Assembly: GCF_900104765.1 (NCBI RefSeq)
Contig: NZ_LT629737.1
Span: 1,674,001 to 1,738,000, forward strand
Direction: 5' to 3'
Length of the DNA: 64,000 nucleotides
Source of the DNA: Gillisia sp. Hel1_33_143
Lineage (GTDB): Bacteria > Bacteroidota > Bacteroidia > Flavobacteriales > Flavobacteriaceae
Shown here: positions 35,801 through 41,957 of the stretch, in pieces
How the letters are laid out: every line of letters starts with the position of its first letter
Position numbering within the stretch: the stretch's first letter is position 1
Notes under the pieces: model-generated
The model's database searches: none
Told to the model about the DNA's origin: nothing
What the model saw: only the letters and a program-made list of their open reading frames with translations
Translations under genes and position numbers: made by a program

Positions 35801-36188
35801 CTGTACCATCCAAATTCATAGTCCAAATATTATCTCCTCCGCCCGCATCACTGGTAAAAGAGAGTCTTTTTCCATCTGGACTAAACCTTGGCTGAACTTC
35901 AAAAGGCATTCCTTCTCTTAAAGCAGTAGCTTTTCCTCCAGAAATTGGCATAATATAAATATCACCTAGTAAGTCAAAAGCGATTTTTGATCCATCTGGA
36001 CTTACATCTAGATCCATCCAAGTACCTTCATCGGTGCTTAAGGACACTTCATTTATCTTCCAATCTTTTGTATAGGGATTTGCAACATCCCAAGATTCAT
36101 TTTTGTCTTTATTATTTTCCTTTTCCTGTGAGAAAATGGTAGAGGTAGACATTACTATAAGTAATGCCATAAGAAATTTATGAAGCAT
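32892..36188 (-). CDS. Secreted beta-propeller plus amidohydrolase fusion protein
   Basis: This 1098-residue protein has a signal peptide (MLHKFLMALLIVMSTSTIFSQ), then a TolB/WD40-like propeller region of about 600 residues with repeated SPDGK-type blades (DVSPDGSKIAFD, RFSPDGKRLSFTSDA, SFSPNGDLIVYV), and a C-terminal amidohydrolase domain from about 650. The domain shows GIVDVHAHLGAF with metal-binding HAH, FGVTTSHDPSA, GIEHNIPVAP and NLGAHGQLQGLG, and a final KLADLIVLDKNPLEDI. Such fusions are common in marine Bacteroidetes and probably act on peptides or amide-bearing compounds in the periplasm. The propeller may gate substrate. It stands alone with a short leader. Confidence 0.9.
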   Translation of the reverse strand: MLHKFLMALLIVMSTSTIFSQEKENNKDKNESWDVANPYTKDWKINEVSLSTDEGTWMDLDVSPDGSKIAFDLLGDIYIMPISGGKATALREGMPFEVQPRFSPDGKRLSFTSDAGGGDNIWTMNLDGTDAKQITKEDFHLLNNAVWTKDGNSIIARKHFTSERSLGAGEMWQYHIAGSAGLQLTERKNDQQDVNEPGISPDGRYLYYSEDMYPGGNFQYNKDPNKQIYVIKRYDFKTGKTETITGGPGGAARPEVSRDGKKLAFVKRVRTKSVLFIHDLETGEEWPIYDSLSKDQQEAWAIFGVYPGFSWMPGDKSIVFWSEGKIKNINIDNLEVTNIPFQVDTKIKIAEAHRAKTPVFENKFTPRSIRDAVTSPDGKTLIFHAVGYLWKKKLPNGKPQRLTEGKDFEYEPSFSPNGDLIVYVTWNDESKGQIKTMNISGGDQKTITTQKSIYRTPSFSNDGKSIVFMKEDGNSDLGQTFTNDPGIYLMDADGKNMKILIKEGAYPVFNKDDSRIIYQIGGTFFGELTKSLKSIDLNGNDERTHFNSKYANRLVPSPNNEWLVFTNLHEAYLAPFVITGKPIDLDAKTKTFPVTKITKDAGVNLHWSNNSKQVHWTLGDEYFTNEVANKFTYLENSSDAVSPITEKGIKIGLEAKTYVPSGEIAFKNARIITMNGGQIIEDGTIIIKENKILAVGKSSEVNIPGGAKVYDVAGKTIMPGIVDVHAHLGAFRAGISPQKHWPAYANLAFGVTTSHDPSALSETVFGLSELVQSGEMVGPRIFSTGMILYGAEGDFKAVINNLDDARSALRRTKAYGANSVKSYNQPRREQRQQIMQAAKELDMNVVPEGGSTFFTNMSMIMDGHTGIEHNIPVAPVYKDVLTLWGNSKTGYTPTLIVNYGGINGEYYWYQKTNVWENERLLNFTPRYIVDSRSRNRTMVPDEEYENGPILVSKAVKKLADAGVKVNLGAHGQLQGLGAHWELWLLQMGGMSNMEALRSATITGAHYLGMDKEIGSLEVGKLADLIVLDKNPLEDIQNSNSVIYTMVNGRLFDSETMNEIGNHPKERSKFYWENSKYNQAFPWHESTKSFTTPHGFICD

Positions 36189-36251
36189 ATTATTTAATTT
36201 AAGAAGTCTAAAGATACTATTTCTTTTATTTTTTCCGATTTTGCATTTCTA

Positions 36252-36791
36252 ATGAAAGATCAAAATATTAAATCTGAAAAACCTCAACAAAAACCGGAAG
36301 TTTGGTTGAGAGGTCCTGTTCAAGGAATACCAAACCTGTTGCAACCGGCAGCGCATGCTTTACTGCAAGCAGGTGAGGATATGCATAGCTATGCAGATAA
36401 TTTTCCGAAGGAACTTTTATGGCGAAAACCTGCAGGACGGGCTTCGGTAGGATTTCATCTACAACACTTAACGGGAGTGTTGGACAGGATGCTTACATAT
36501 GCAAGAAAGGAAAACCTAAGCGATCTTCAATTTAAACATTTAAAGAAAGAAGGAGCCGAGAATCCTGAGATTTCAACAATCCAATTATTACAAGATTTCG
36601 ATACTAAGGTTTCGGAAGCATTGCAGTATTTTAAGACTGTTGATGCAGATACTCTAACTGAAGAAAGATCTGTAGGAAGAAAAAAAATGCCTTCAACTCA
36701 CTTGGGCTTACTTTTTCACGCAGCCGAGCATAGTCAAAGGCATATAGGACAAATGTTGGTAACTATTAGTATTCTAAAAGAGCGATCTTAA
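36252..36791 (+). CDS. DinB-fold metalloprotein (not the polymerase)
   Basis: This 179-residue protein is a four-helix DinB/YfiT-family protein, the fold of bacillithiol and mycothiol S-transferases. A three-histidine metal site is visible: H69 or H72 in VGFHLQHLTG and H160 and H164 in FHAAEHSQRHIGQM. There is no relation to DNA polymerase IV despite the family name. A thiol-dependent transferase, hydrolase or damage-response role is typical, and the iron-binding part of EgtB has the same fold. It is convergent with the uspA gene, with a 1-base gap. Confidence 0.85.
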   Translation: MKDQNIKSEKPQQKPEVWLRGPVQGIPNLLQPAAHALLQAGEDMHSYADNFPKELLWRKPAGRASVGFHLQHLTGVLDRMLTYARKENLSDLQFKHLKKEGAENPEISTIQLLQDFDTKVSEALQYFKTVDADTLTEERSVGRKKMPSTHLGLLFHAAEHSQRHIGQMLVTISILKERS

Positions 36792-36792
36792 T

Positions 36793-37248
36793 TTAATTAT
36801 TCTCTTCTGATATTGGAATAGTAAGCAATGGTATATTGCCATTTTTAAGCAATTCTAAAGAGACACTTTCAGATAACAGATTATGAAGAAAACTATGCTT
36901 GTGATTCCCCACAATTAAAAGATCCACCTCCAGTTTTCTTGCTTCTGCCAATACGGCTTCTACAGTAGATCCCTGAATTAGCAAAGCACTTTTTTCAATC
37001 TCCGGAGCTAAGAAGGTATTACAAATGTCATGTAGTTGTTTATGTTCTCCTTTCAACTCATCTGCTCTAAAATCTCTTATATATTGAGGTCCGGCTTCAT
37101 AACCAACAAAATCGGGATGTGGAGCAGCAACATGAACAACCCAAACTTTTGCTTCAAATTTTAAAGCTAACATTTCTGTGTAAGCCATAAGTTCACCAAT
37201 AGCATCATTAAAATCTATAGCTACTAGAATTGTTTTAAGATTGTTCAT
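36793..37248 (-). CDS. Universal stress protein
   Basis: The 151-residue cytosolic protein is UspA-like: TILVAIDFNDAIGELMAYTEMLA at the start, KVWVVHVAAPHP, and the nucleotide-binding C-terminal segment DLLIVGNHKHSFLHNLLSESVSLELLKNGNIPLLTIP with G-2X-G-9X-G-like spacing partly changed (VGNHKHSFLHNLLSESVS), so ATP binding is uncertain. It is 38 bases after the hydroxyacid dehydrogenase start on the same strand and could be read with it. Its targets are unknown. Confidence 0.88.
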   Translation of the reverse strand: MNNLKTILVAIDFNDAIGELMAYTEMLALKFEAKVWVVHVAAPHPDFVGYEAGPQYIRDFRADELKGEHKQLHDICNTFLAPEIEKSALLIQGSTVEAVLAEARKLEVDLLIVGNHKHSFLHNLLSESVSLELLKNGNIPLLTIPISEENN

Positions 37249-37286
37249 AATTTTTATTTATTACAATTTTATAGGAATTGAATTGA

Positions 37287-38207
37287 TCAATATCCTTTTT
37301 TTCTTTCAACTACATTTAAAAGATCTTGCTCTTGGCTCATTCGTTCGTAATTATCAGCCATTTGTGGTACTACTTTCTTCGGATTCGTAACGCTTGCAAT
37401 ATGCGGTGTGATCTTAATTTTACTATGATTCCAAAAGGGATGTTCCTGTGGTAAAGGCTCTTTTCTGAAAACATCTAGACTAGCGCCACATAATTGCTCA
37501 CTATCAATCATTTCCAAAAGATCTTGTTCTACCAAATGTTCACCTCGAGCTACATTAATAACATGGGCACCTTTTGGTAGTTTTTCAAAAAGCTCTTTAT
37601 TTAAAATGTTTTCTGTTTCAGGGGTTAATGGGAGTAAACACACCAATATCTCTGCATTACTCAAAAATTCTGTTAGATTTTCATCTCCGCAAAAAGTATG
37701 TATTCCATCTATATCTTTGGTAGATTTAGACCAGCCATAAACATTAAAGCCAACGTTTTTTAAGGTGTTGGCAACGCCTTTTCCAAGCACACCTAATCCC
37801 ATAATTCCAATCTTAGTGTTTTCTATACTTCGATAGGAAGTTGGTTCCCAATTTTTCTGACTGTAATAATGAGAAATGTTTCTCATTTTATCCATGATTA
37901 GAGCTAAAACAAATGCGCTCATATCTTCTGTAAGCTGCTCGTCTACAACACGAGTGATTTTGATATTTTCTGGGATGTCTGGATCACTTGTTATATGATC
38001 TACTCCTGCACCCATAGAAGCTATCACTTTTAAATTAGGATAATTTTTGAAAATACCTCTTGGGTGCTTCCAAGAAATGGCATATTCCACCTCTTCCTTA
38101 TCATGATCTTCTGGATATACATAAATATTCATTCCCGGGTGCTCATTTTTTAAAGCTTTAACCCAAGCTTCGGGGTTTCTCCCCGGACTTACTACTAAAA
38201 CTGACAT
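37287..38207 (-). CDS. D-2-hydroxyacid dehydrogenase, glyoxylate/hydroxypyruvate reductase A type
   Basis: The 306-residue NAD(P)H-dependent enzyme has the Rossmann motif IGIMGLGVLGKGVANTL at about residues 131-147, the catalytic arginine in VINVARGEHLVEQDLL, the glutamate in DVFRKEPLPQEHPFW and the histidine in ITPHIASV. ASMGAGVDHI near 64 is typical of the GhrA subgroup. It probably reduces glyoxylate or hydroxypyruvate; a broader 2-ketoacid range is possible. It lies 25 bases after the acyl-CoA dehydrogenase start-side neighbour on the same strand, so 38233-39597 and this gene likely form a transcript. Confidence 0.9.
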   Translation of the reverse strand: MSVLVVSPGRNPEAWVKALKNEHPGMNIYVYPEDHDKEEVEYAISWKHPRGIFKNYPNLKVIASMGAGVDHITSDPDIPENIKITRVVDEQLTEDMSAFVLALIMDKMRNISHYYSQKNWEPTSYRSIENTKIGIMGLGVLGKGVANTLKNVGFNVYGWSKSTKDIDGIHTFCGDENLTEFLSNAEILVCLLPLTPETENILNKELFEKLPKGAHVINVARGEHLVEQDLLEMIDSEQLCGASLDVFRKEPLPQEHPFWNHSKIKITPHIASVTNPKKVVPQMADNYERMSQEQDLLNVVERKKGY

Positions 38208-38232
38208 TGTTTGATTTTTTACTTATTAGTAT

Positions 38233-39597
38233 CTAATTCACAAATGCACTATAGCCTGTAATGGCTCTACCAACAATTAATGAATTAATTTCTTTTGTTC
38301 CTTCATAGCTATAAATCGCTTCGGCATCTGCTACAAATCTTGCTACATCATATTCCAGCAAAATCCCATTTCCACCTAATACTTCTCGTGCTCTACTTAC
38401 TACATCTCTAGTTCTCATACTACAGAATACTTTAGCTAGCGATGCATGCTCATCTGTTAGTATCTCTTGATCTTGTAATTCTGAAAGTCTGGTAACCATA
38501 GTTTGCATAGCGGTAAGATTAGAAAGCATTTCAACTAGATGGTTCTGTACTAGTTGATAGGAAGCAATAGGTCTTCCAAATTGTTCTCGTTTTTTGGTGT
38601 ATTTTAATGCACTTTCATAAGCACCTCTTGCGCATCCAACCGCTTGCCACGCAACCCCGGCTCGTGTCATTCTTAGAACTTTTGCAGTATCTCTAAAAGA
38701 ATTGGCGTTTTGCAATCTGTCTGATTCTGGAACCACACAGTCTGTAAGAGTGATGAGTGCATTTTGCACAATTCTTAACGCCATTTTATCTTCCATCTTT
38801 TCTGCATGGAATCCTGGATTTCCCTTGCGTATTAAAAATCCTTTTACTTGATTACTGTCTTCATCTCTTGCCCAAATTATTATAACATCAGCAAAAGTTG
38901 CATTTCCTATCCATTTCTTTTCACCATTTAAGATCCAATTCTCCCCATCGAACCTACAGGTAGTTTCCATTCCCCCGGCCACTCCAGATCCAACATTAGG
39001 TTCTGTAAGTCCAAAGGCTCCAATCTTTTCTAATTTTTGCATTTGTGGCAACCATTCTTGTTTTTGTTCTTCACTTCCACATAAATAAATAGATCCCATG
39101 GCGAGGCCGCTATGAACTCCAAAAAAGGTGGAAATAGAAACATCTACTCGTGCCATTTCCTGCGCAATTATTCCCTCCATTAAAAAAGGTAAATTAGGGC
39201 AGCCATATCCTTCATAAGGAATACCGGCAATATCTAATTGTTTGAATTTTTCGATAATCTCAAATGGAAATTTGGCTCTGTTCCAGTGATCGTTCACTAA
39301 AGGTTTTACCTCATCTTCCATAAAGTTTCGCACTTTAAGTTGAAGTGTTCTTTGTTCTGGAGTTAGTTTAAGATCGAGATTATAAAAATCTCCATCTATA
39401 GGAGGTAAGTCATGCTGACCTTTTTTCTTTTTAGTTTTTAACATTTTCATCAAGCCCTTCAACTGTCGCTCATCTAATGTGCCTAAGGCCTTCATAGCTT
39501 CGGGTAGATCTATCTGTTCATTGATTTTAGCGAGTTGGTCCATATCAACCGATTTTAATAGGTTGATCGTATTCTTAACTTTTCCGAAGATTGACAT
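38233..39597 (-). CDS. Acyl-CoA dehydrogenase (glutaryl-CoA dehydrogenase-like) with N-terminal extension
   Basis: The 454-residue flavoenzyme has the standard core from about residue 70: LTPEQRTLQLKVRNFMEDEV, FGLTEPNVGSG (FAD-binding), KKWIGNATFADV, REQFGRPIASYQLVQNHLVEML and VLGGNGILLEYDVARFVADAEAIYSYEGTKEIN with the catalytic glutamate in YEGT. These features point to the glutaryl-CoA/medium-chain branch. The first about 65 residues (with KNTINLLKSVDMDQLAKINEQIDLPEAM and a KTKKKKG run) are an extra helical segment, absent from most family members. Electrons would pass to the EtfAB encoded at 19-21 kb. Substrate not determinable. Confidence 0.9.
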   Translation of the reverse strand: MSIFGKVKNTINLLKSVDMDQLAKINEQIDLPEAMKALGTLDERQLKGLMKMLKTKKKKGQHDLPPIDGDFYNLDLKLTPEQRTLQLKVRNFMEDEVKPLVNDHWNRAKFPFEIIEKFKQLDIAGIPYEGYGCPNLPFLMEGIIAQEMARVDVSISTFFGVHSGLAMGSIYLCGSEEQKQEWLPQMQKLEKIGAFGLTEPNVGSGVAGGMETTCRFDGENWILNGEKKWIGNATFADVIIIWARDEDSNQVKGFLIRKGNPGFHAEKMEDKMALRIVQNALITLTDCVVPESDRLQNANSFRDTAKVLRMTRAGVAWQAVGCARGAYESALKYTKKREQFGRPIASYQLVQNHLVEMLSNLTAMQTMVTRLSELQDQEILTDEHASLAKVFCSMRTRDVVSRAREVLGGNGILLEYDVARFVADAEAIYSYEGTKEINSLIVGRAITGYSAFVN

Positions 39598-39676
39598 AGA
39601 AGTGTTTTTGATTCCATCTAAAATTAAGGATTAATAGAGCTCCTAGTTGTTAAAGCTTTCCGAAGAAAAAGTCAAA

Positions 39677-39706
39677 AAAAAGGCCGTCATTTCTGACAGC
39701 CTTTTT
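39677..39706 (-). terminator. Intrinsic terminator downstream of metK
   Basis: Stem AAAAAGGCCGTCA / TGACAGCCTTTTT with one internal mismatch and a 4-base loop. It lies 148 bases beyond the metK stop on the minus strand, before the acyl-CoA dehydrogenase gene. Confidence 0.75.
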
Positions 39707-39723
39707 AGCTTTATTCTTCTTTA

Positions 39724-39846
39724 TACCAAATCGAGCGGTATCGAGATGTTAATGGATATATTTATGTTGTCTATAACCCTTCGACTCCGCTAAGGGTGAC
39801 AAATAACAGTCATTATAATTTTGCCACATCGAGCGTAGTCGAGATG
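39724..39846. repeat. Cluster of three small GACT-CGCT hairpin repeats
   Basis: Three related units lie between metK and its terminator. On the plus strand, 39776-39801 has ACCCTT, core CGACTCCGCT, AAGGGT, then GACA. On the minus strand, 39822-39846 and 39724-39748 have CATC, core TCGACTACGCTC or TCGATACCGCTC, then GATG or GATT. The core is kept while the flanking arms change but stay complementary. Similar units occur at 49947 and 50070. Confidence 0.7.
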
Positions 39847-39854
39847 AAAAAATA

Positions 39855-41111
39855 TTACAATCCGAATGCTTCTTTTACTTTATCTACGTAATCTAACTTT
39901 TCCCAAGTAAATAATTCTACTTCGCGAGTGATCTTCCCAGAATACGGACTTTCAAAAACCTTGGTAATGGTACGAGGTTCTTTCCCCATATGTCCATAAG
40001 CTGCAGTTTCTCTGTAGATAGGATTTCTTAATTTCAATCTATCTTCAATTGCCGAGGGTCTCATATCAAATATCTCTGCTACTTTTTTCGCTATTTCTCC
40101 ATTGCTAAGATCTACTTTTTTACTTCCGTAGGTGTCAACATAAATGGAGGTTGGTTCAACAACTCCAATTGCATAAGAAACCTGCACTAAAACCTCATCT
40201 GCAACTCCCGCTGCTACAAGATTTTTAGCAATATGTCTGGTTGCATAGGCAGCAGAACGGTCTACCTTACTTGGATCTTTTCCTGAAAATGCACCACCAC
40301 CGTGAGCGCCTTTTCCACCATACGTATCTACAATGATCTTTCTTCCGGTAAGTCCGGCATCTCCATGAGGTCCACCAATCACAAATTTCCCAGTTGGGTT
40401 AATGTGGTAAGTGATCTCTTCATCAAACAATTCCTGAACATATTCCGGAAGTTGAGTTTTTACTCTAGGAATTAAAATTTCAACAATATCTTTTTTGATC
40501 TTGTTCAACATCTTAATATCATCCGGATCAAAATCGTCATGCTGCGTAGAAACTACAATGGCAACAATTCTTTGTGGCACATTATCATCACTATACTCAA
40601 TAGTAACCTGACTTTTAGAATCGGGCCTTAGGTAAGAGATTTCTTTATTTTCTCTTCTAAGTTTAGCAAGTTCTATCAAAATTTTATGAGAAATATCTAG
40701 TGCCAAAGGCATATAATTCTCAGTTTCTTTGGTAGCATAGCCAAACATCATCCCTTGATCTCCAGCACCTTGCTCTTCTTTATTTCCGCGATCTACCCCT
40801 TGGTTAATATCTTGAGATTGTTCATGGATCAATGAGATCACACCACAAGAATCACCACTAAATTTATAAGCGCCTTTGGTGTAACCAATATCATTAATTA
40901 CCTCACGGGCAATATTTTGCACATCTATATAAGTGTTACTTCTCACTTCTCCGGCAAGTACTACTTGTCCTGTAGTTACTAAGGTTTCACAAGCAACTTT
41001 GGAGTTTTCATCAAAAGCAAGAAAATTATCTAAAAGGGTGTCGCTAATTTGATCTGCAACTTTATCTGGGTGTCCTTCAGAAACACTCTCTGAAGTGAAT
41101 AAATAAGCCAT
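39855..41111 (-). CDS. metK: S-adenosylmethionine synthetase
   Basis: The 418-residue cytosolic enzyme makes S-adenosylmethionine from methionine and ATP. Family motifs are [21 protein letters not shown] at the start, [16 protein letters not shown] near residue 117 and [23 protein letters not shown] near 275, with the P-loop-like [21 protein letters not shown] before it. Length is at the long end for bacteria but usual for Bacteroidetes. It is divergent from the methionine-synthesis operon. Its leader contains a SAM-II-like RNA and a -7 box, so feedback by its own product is likely. Confidence 0.97.
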   Translation of the reverse strand: MAYLFTSESVSEGHPDKVADQISDTLLDNFLAFDENSKVACETLVTTGQVVLAGEVRSNTYIDVQNIAREVINDIGYTKGAYKFSGDSCGVISLIHEQSQDINQGVDRGNKEEQGAGDQGMMFGYATKETENYMPLALDISHKILIELAKLRRENKEISYLRPDSKSQVTIEYSDDNVPQRIVAIVVSTQHDDFDPDDIKMLNKIKKDIVEILIPRVKTQLPEYVQELFDEEITYHINPTGKFVIGGPHGDAGLTGRKIIVDTYGGKGAHGGGAFSGKDPSKVDRSAAYATRHIAKNLVAAGVADEVLVQVSYAIGVVEPTSIYVDTYGSKKVDLSNGEIAKKVAEIFDMRPSAIEDRLKLRNPIYRETAAYGHMGKEPRTITKVFESPYSGKITREVELFTWEKLDYVDKVKEAFGL

Positions 41112-41171
41112 TTTCGAAATTTAAATTAATAGTGTAGAAAACTATTTGACGTGAAAGGCTAGAGGAGTTTA

Positions 41172-41220
41172 CACTGCTTTAGCATTTTTTAAGGGTTGCA
41201 ATCAGTCAAATCATTCCCTG
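41172..41220 (-). ncRNA. SAM-II-like riboswitch in the metK leader
   Basis: Read 5' to 3' on the minus strand the leader holds, in order, AGGG, GATTTGACTGATTGCA, ACCCTT, an A-rich joint, and GCTAAAGCAGTG. Order, spacing and sequences (GATTTGA, TTGCA, GCTAAA) match the SAM-II riboswitch as I remember it. AGGG pairs with CCCT to form P1, and ACTG of the loop pairs with CAGT of the tail to give the H-type pseudoknot P2. The RNA would begin 6-10 bases after the predicted transcription start. SAM binding would then repress metK. The tail ends 60 bases before the ATG, so the mechanism is not evident. A covariance-model search is needed to confirm it. Confidence 0.72.
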
Positions 41221-41232
41221 TAATAATTAAAG

Positions 41233-41240
41233 CAAATGTA
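41233..41240 (-). promoter_or_regulatory. Candidate -7 box of metK
   Basis: On the minus strand this reads TACATTTG, an exact fit to TAnnTTTG. Transcription would begin near 41226-41229, placing the SAM-II-like element at the 5' end of a leader of about 115 bases. No clear -33 TTG is present. Confidence 0.55.
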
Positions 41241-41287
41241 TAAAATAAGATTGAAATGCCTTATCCTTTAACGTCAAATTAAAAGTT

Positions 41288-41377
41288 GTTGGGCGCTCCG
41301 CTTCGCTAAAAAGCTCGCGTCTGGCTATCTCGGCTCGCTTCCCGATAAAAAAATATCGGGAGAGCTCAAACAACCGT
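41288..41377. repeat. GC-rich intergenic element with imperfect terminal inverted repeats
   Basis: This 90-base stretch stands out from AT-rich surroundings. The left end GTTGTTGGGCGCTC and the right end GAGCTCAAACAAC are imperfect inverted repeats. Inside is a hairpin with CCCGATA and TATCGGG arms, and CGCTCC, CGCTTCGC and CTCGGCTCGC segments. It has no coding potential that I can see. It looks like one of the dispersed palindromic intergenic elements of flavobacteria. It lies just upstream of the met operon promoter. Confidence 0.5.
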
Positions 41378-41476
41378 TCTATCCATAGCGCAAAATATAA
41401 CTCTTAAAATTAATTACTCTAAACACTGATTTTTAGAGGCTTATGAATAATAATTCAAAAAAATATAAAATTATGT

Positions 41477-41508
41477 TTGTTTTATAAAACTTTCTGTCGT
41501 TAACTTTG
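41477..41508 (+). promoter_or_regulatory. Promoter of the met leader and metY operon
   Basis: TTG at 41477-41479, a 21-base spacer and TAACTTTG at 41501-41508 match the Bacteroidetes consensus. Transcription would start near 41513-41515, about 13 bases before the first leader peptide's ATG. I see no second promoter between the two leader modules. Confidence 0.7.
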
Positions 41509-41527
41509 CGGTATAGAATTAAAAAAA

Positions 41528-41596
41528 ATGAATCAAGTAATGTGTAATATGTATATGATGATGTGGGGAAACCTCGCAGCGTACTCTATTGCATAA
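41528..41596 (+). CDS. Met-rich leader peptide 1 of the metY-metX-hom operon
   Basis: This 22-residue ORF encodes MNQVMCNMYMMMW followed by GNLAAYSIA: six methionines, including three consecutive ATG codons at 41555-41563. It is preceded by eight A residues and a consensus promoter and followed 21 bases later by a strong terminator. Codons 17-18 (GCAGCG, 41576-41581) are complementary to CGCTGC at 41625-41630 in the terminator's left arm, providing an antiterminator. A ribosome stalled at the Met codons for lack of charged tRNA-Met would leave that arm free; one reaching the stop at 41594 would cover it. This is the classic attenuator plan. The ORF is too short for gene finders. Confidence 0.82.
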   Translation: MNQVMCNMYMMMWGNLAAYSIA

Positions 41597-41617
41597 CACT
41601 TAACTTATAAGAAATGC

Positions 41618-41649
41618 AAAAAGCCGCTGCCAACCGCAGCGGCTTTTTT
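41618..41649 (+). terminator. Attenuator terminator 1 of the met operon
   Basis: A 13-base stem AAAAAGCCGCTGC / GCAGCGGCTTTTT (41618-41630 and 41636-41648) with a 5-base loop and a T run. It lies between the two Met leader ORFs, in the 5' untranslated part of the met operon, where a terminator makes sense only as an attenuator or if the leader is a separate RNA. Confidence 0.88.
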
Positions 41650-41697
41650 GTTTCCATAAATCGCCATTAAATAAATTTAAATTCTAAAAATAAGAAC

Positions 41698-41796
41698 ATG
41701 ATTAAATATTTCGCAATAGCAACTAATATGTATCAAATGATGCAAATGTGTATGATGTACGCAACAAACCGCTATTGCCAAAAATTCAGGATATAA
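41698..41796 (+). CDS. Met-rich leader peptide 2 of the metY-metX-hom operon
   Basis: This 32-residue ORF begins MIKYFAIATN and then MYQMMQMCMMYA, seven methionines in total, six of them within residues 11-20. It ends RYCQKFRI with the stop at 41794-41796, 25 bases before a second strong terminator. TTGCCA at 41775-41780 is complementary to TGGCAA at 41831-41836 in that terminator, and AGGAT at 41788-41792 can add pairs with ATCCCT. Spacing of Met codons, antiterminator arm and stop matches leader 1, although the terminator sequences are unrelated. I see no separate promoter, so both attenuators would act in series on one transcript. Confidence 0.82.
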   Translation: MIKYFAIATNMYQMMQMCMMYATNRYCQKFRI

Positions 41797-41821
41797 ATTA
41801 GTTTTATATAGTTCAATTCCT

Positions 41822-41863
41822 AAATCCCTCTGGCAAACAAACAAGCCAGAGGGATTTTTTTTT
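41822..41863 (+). terminator. Attenuator terminator 2 of the met operon
   Basis: A 13-base stem AAATCCCTCTGGC / GCCAGAGGGATTT (41822-41834 and 41845-41857) with a 10-base loop and nine Ts. It lies 95 bases before the metY start. Between it and metY the sequence is AT-rich, with three head-to-tail CAATACT units at 41910-41930 and no other visible signal. Confidence 0.88.
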
Positions 41864-41957
41864 ACAACAAAGTCAAGATCAATTATCAATTATCAAAAAT
41901 TAATTTACTCAATACTCAATACTCAATACTAATTACTAACTACTAAATTCAATAAAA

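Noticed and set aside
36252-36791. DinB-fold protein as a second DNA polymerase IV
   Set aside because: The two share only a family name; this one is a small four-helix metalloprotein with a His triad.
41677-41889. 70-residue minus-strand frame
   Set aside because: It is the antisense shadow of Met leader 2 and its terminator, with no start signal or family resemblance.
41910-41930. Three head-to-tail CAATACT units before metY considered as operator iterons
   Set aside because: They are part of a longer low-complexity AT-rich stretch with drifting copies, so slippage is the simpler explanation.
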